A stretch of DNA of 64,000 nucleotides, taken from positions 62,001-126,000 of the forward strand of contig NZ_BONK01000003.1 of the NCBI RefSeq assembly GCF_016862675.1. The letters run 5' to 3'. The stretch is from Cellulomonas chitinilytica (lineage in GTDB: Bacteria > Actinomycetota > Actinomycetes > Actinomycetales > Cellulomonadaceae). This document shows positions 61,648-64,000 of the stretch, piece after piece. The notes below the pieces were generated by a model that ran no database searches, was not told where the DNA came from, and worked only from the letters and a program-made list of their open reading frames with translations. The stretch's first letter is position 1. Every line of letters starts with the position of its first letter. The translations under genes and the position numbers were made by a program.

Positions 61648-62151
61648 GTGAGGCATCCTGTGCTGGTGCTGATCCACCGTGTGGTCGAGGACGACTGGCG
61701 CCTGATGCAGGAGGTACGACTCCGGGCGTTGCGGGAGGACCCCGAGGTGTTCGGGTCGTCGCTGCAACGAGAGGAGCGGTTCCGGGAGTCGCACTGGAGG
61801 ATGCGCACGCGGTCGAGCCCCAGCTGGATCGCGCTCGACGAGCAGGGCACCGGGCGGGGCATCGTCGGGATGATCCTCGAGCCGGGCTCGCCCGAGGACG
61901 ACCGGCACGTCGTCTCGTTGTGGGTCGCTCCCGAGGTCCGTCGCCGGGGCGTCGGGTGGACGCTGCTCGACACCGTGCGCCAGGCGGCGCTAGACGACGG
62001 CGCGCGGACGCTCTCGCTCTGGGTCGTCGACGAGAACCACCCGGCGGTCGACCTGTACGTGCGGGCCGGCTACGCGCGCACCGGCGAGCGCCACGAGGCG
62101 CAGCGTGAGCCCCCCAAGATCGAGGAGCGGTACGTCCTCGAGCTGCGCTGA
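61648..62151 (+). CDS. GNAT-family N-acetyltransferase
   Basis: 167-aa acetyltransferase with the GNAT core: IHRVVEDDWRLMQEVRLRALREDPEVFGSSLQREERF, motif A VSLWVAPEVRRRGVGWTLLD (acetyl-CoA loop RRRGVG) and LSLWVVDENHPAVDLYVRAGYARTG. The substrate is unknown; amine or protein N-terminus are the usual ones. GTG 61648 is used, but GTG 61660 is also possible and begins closer to the fold. It converges on the AraC gene with no gap. Confidence 0.9.
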   Translation: MRHPVLVLIHRVVEDDWRLMQEVRLRALREDPEVFGSSLQREERFRESHWRMRTRSSPSWIALDEQGTGRGIVGMILEPGSPEDDRHVVSLWVAPEVRRRGVGWTLLDTVRQAALDDGARTLSLWVVDENHPAVDLYVRAGYARTGERHEAQREPPKIEERYVLELR

Positions 62152-63153
62152 TCAGGCGCGCGTCTGCCGCCGCCACTGGATCGGCGTCACTCCGTGCTGC
62201 TCACGGAACCGGCGCACCAGGTACGTGGAGTCGCGGTAGCCGGTGCGGTCGGCGACGACGGCAACGGGCAGGTCGGTCTCGGACAGGAGGCGGCGCGCCT
62301 CGATCATCCGGCGCTCCGTGAGCCACTCGAGCACGGTCCTGCCCGAGCGTTCGCGTACCACCGTCGTCAGGTGGCCCGTCGTGTAGCCGAGCGAACGGGC
62401 GACGTCACGCGTGGAGATCGGCTCGCGAAATCCCGCCTCGACGGCGTCGAGCACCGCGGCCACGAGCGGGTCACGTGCCCATCCGCCCGACGACGGGTCC
62501 ACCTCGGGGGTCGGTGCCACGCCCGGCACCGCCGGGGCTGCCACTCGTGCGAGCGACACGAGGAGCAGGGTGAGGGCCGCGGTCGCCGCCTCCTGCGCGC
62601 CCGGCCGCACGCGTCCGGGGGAGTGCACGCCCGCCTCGGCGGCCAGGATGCCGAGGAGCGTCGCCCACGAGGCACGTTCCTCCTCGGGGACGGACAGCAC
62701 CCGCGGCGAGCCCGCGTCCAGACCGCTGAAGGCGGCGAGCAGGGGGTGCTGGCGCCAGACGAGCGGCGCCACGGCGTGCCGCCCGAGCGCCTCGGCGGTG
62801 AAGAAGGCGAGCCACACCCGGGCGTCGCCGGGCTGCACGGACGCCCCGCGCACGACCTCGCCGGGCGCGACCAGGCAGACGTCACCGGTGGCGAGCTGCC
62901 AGTCGCCGGAGTCGACTCGCAGCGTCCCGGCGCCGCGCTCGACGTGGACCAGGACGTGGAAGTCGTGCGCGTGCGGGCCGTCCCCGGGGACGTGGTCGGG
63001 CCTCAGGTCGGCGTCGACGACGAGCTCGGCGCCGATCGGCACCGTGCCGGGGCTGGGCAGGTACGCGACGACCGGCGTCCCGTCCGCCCGCAGCCGGCGC
63101 ACACGCGTGCGGGGGAGCAGCGGCGGCCCGCTCGCCGAAGAACGTCGCACCAT
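62152..63153 (-). CDS. AraC-family transcriptional regulator
   Basis: 333-aa regulator. The N-terminal cupin (about 30-130) has HAHDFHVLVHVERGAGTLRVDSGDW and GDVCLVAPGEV. The C-terminal double HTH (about 230-330) has ISTRDVARSLGYTTGHLTTVVRERSGRTVLEWLTERRMIEARRLL and VAVVADRTGYRDSTYLVRRFREQHGVTPIQWRR. The effector is unknown. ATG 63153 is the start. Divergent from the methyltransferase at 63273, which may be its target. Confidence 0.93.
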   Translation of the reverse strand: MVRRSSASGPPLLPRTRVRRLRADGTPVVAYLPSPGTVPIGAELVVDADLRPDHVPGDGPHAHDFHVLVHVERGAGTLRVDSGDWQLATGDVCLVAPGEVVRGASVQPGDARVWLAFFTAEALGRHAVAPLVWRQHPLLAAFSGLDAGSPRVLSVPEEERASWATLLGILAAEAGVHSPGRVRPGAQEAATAALTLLLVSLARVAAPAVPGVAPTPEVDPSSGGWARDPLVAAVLDAVEAGFREPISTRDVARSLGYTTGHLTTVVRERSGRTVLEWLTERRMIEARRLLSETDLPVAVVADRTGYRDSTYLVRRFREQHGVTPIQWRRQTRA

Positions 63154-63272
63154 CGCGTACTTCCGTCCTGGTCCGGCGGACCCGGCCGCAGGACGCTCGT
63201 CGTAGCCCGTCAGCCGGCTCTCGTGATCCGGCGGCACGGCCCCAGGTTCGCACGACAGAACAGGTGATCCCC

Positions 63273-63983
63273 ATGGCCTCGCAGCACGACGTCCGCCTTC
63301 TCGACCCGTTGGCCCACGACGCCACGCCCGAACCGTACCTGCCGGCCGCGGGCAAGCCGTGGCTGCTGCCGCTGTATGACCCGATGACCCGCCTCGGCGG
63401 CGTCCGCCGACGCCACGCACGCCTCGTCGCGCTGTCGGGGATCGCGGCAGGCGACCGGGTGCTCGACCTCGGCTGCGGGACCGGGAACCTCGCACTCCTC
63501 GTCGCAGCCTCGGTCCCCGGCAGCGTCGTCACGGGCGTCGACCCCGACCGGCCGTCGCTCGAGCGCGCCGCACGCAAGGCCCGGCGGCGACGCCTCCCGA
63601 TGACGCTCGTGCGCGGGTACGGCCAGTCGCTCCCGCTGCCTGACGAGAGCGTCGACCACGTCGTCTCGGCGCTGGCGCTGCACCATGTCGCGCCGGACGC
63701 CCGAGCGGCGACGGCGGGGGAGATCCTGCGGGTGCTGCGTCCCGGCGGAACGGTGACGGTCGCCGACTTCAGCGCGCCCGACGAGCACGGTCGACAGGGT
63801 GGTCACGGGCACCGCCTCCGCCGGAGGCACGACCACAACGCAGGGCACGCGCTTGCCGACGGCAATCGGGACGGGGGGATCGTGCAGCTGCTCACCGGAG
63901 CGGGGCTCGGGGGAGCGATCGTGCTGGAGCACGACCGGCTCGCCGGCTCGTCCCTGACCTACGTGCAGGCCAGACGCGCCTGA
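63273..63983 (+). CDS. Class I SAM-dependent methyltransferase (UbiE-like)
   Basis: 236-aa methyltransferase. Motif I is GDRVLDLGCGTGNLALLVAASVPG, followed by VTGVDPDRPSLERAARKARRR, DESVDHVVSALALHHV and EILRVLRPGGTVTVADF, the UbiE/COQ5-like layout. Between the core and the C-terminus is an unusual His/Arg/Gly-rich insert (DEHGRQGGHGHRLRRRHDHN) that could bind metal. ATG 63273 is favoured, with CAGGTGA five to ten bases upstream; GTG 63264 is the alternative. The substrate is unknown. Confidence 0.9.
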   Translation: MASQHDVRLLDPLAHDATPEPYLPAAGKPWLLPLYDPMTRLGGVRRRHARLVALSGIAAGDRVLDLGCGTGNLALLVAASVPGSVVTGVDPDRPSLERAARKARRRRLPMTLVRGYGQSLPLPDESVDHVVSALALHHVAPDARAATAGEILRVLRPGGTVTVADFSAPDEHGRQGGHGHRLRRRHDHNAGHALADGNRDGGIVQLLTGAGLGGAIVLEHDRLAGSSLTYVQARRA

Positions 63984-64000
63984 CCGTCATTCGCCGGCTG

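Overview
The window is very GC-rich, with dense short-gap coding, frequent GTG starts and many 4-bp gene overlaps (ATGA/GTGA). It carries a GH6 cellobiohydrolase laid out like Cellulomonas fimi CbhA (GH6, three FN3, CBM2), a GH74 xyloglucanase with CBM2, a Ku/LigD end-joining locus, an LAxTG surface protein and a pgsA/DUF881/garA/ftsR cluster. This points to a cellulolytic actinobacterium of the Cellulomonas type. The stretch looks chromosomal. I see no rRNA, tRNA, IS element, phage gene or CRISPR array.

Layout. 0-2.1 kb: a two-component system (kinase cut by the left edge) divergent from a PepSY protein. 2.1-8.5 kb: a methyltransferase, a large unknown beta-sandwich protein, and a tandem-GntR regulator divergent from a MucBP/LASTG wall protein. 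8.5-14.3 kb: a DUF255 thioredoxin-like protein and a ferric-reductase/FMN-binding/ApbE operon. 14.4-17.1 kb: pabB-like synthase, AMIN-like secreted protein, VOC protein. 17.1-19 kb: an ECF sigma/anti-sigma pair divergent from a COG4315 lipoprotein, with matching ECF-type promoters. 19-21.6 kb: lipase-like hydrolase and a universal stress protein. 21.8-24.5 kb: a second ECF sigma with a repeat-rich membrane partner and a Pro/Thr/SKDP-repeat protein. 24.7-29.2 kb: a four-gene operon with 4-bp overlaps at every junction (pirin, receiver-fused thioredoxin-reductase-like flavoprotein lacking CxxC, cyclic-nucleotide-domain histidine kinase, UBP-type zinc finger).

29.3-32.6 kb: ECF sigma coupled to an O6-alkylguanine methyltransferase, DUF2277, and mqo with a small partner. 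32.7-35.6 kb: GH74 enzyme with an upstream perfect palindrome. 35.7-42.1 kb: App1, Dps, the split LigD-type polymerase and ligase, Ku, a PHP protein, HU. 42.2-44.3 kb: Fur-family regulator, DUF6328, threonine aldolase. 44.4-51.1 kb: CbhA, a LacI regulator, and a hybrid protein with a LacI-type sugar-binding domain, PAS and degenerate GGDEF. 51.1-53.6 kb: DEAD-box helicase and CoA-binding protein. 53.7-59.9 kb: pgsA, DUF881, sbp, DUF881, garA, ftsR, DUF151, MerR, in the gene order of M. tuberculosis Rv1822-Rv1830 but without gcvH. 59.9-64 kb: ParA-like ATPase, metallo-hydrolase, a 47-aa acidic ORF, GNAT, AraC regulator, methyltransferase.

How they may work together. The two glycoside hydrolases and the LacI and LacI/GGDEF proteins form a plausible cellulose and xyloglucan utilisation and sensing island. 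Ku, the ligases, the PHP protein, Dps and HU form a DNA maintenance block. The 25-29 kb operon is the best candidate for an undescribed signalling system: its kinase and its receiver-flavoprotein are translationally coupled and look like cognate partners. All functions are read from sequence features and family knowledge; no database search was run.
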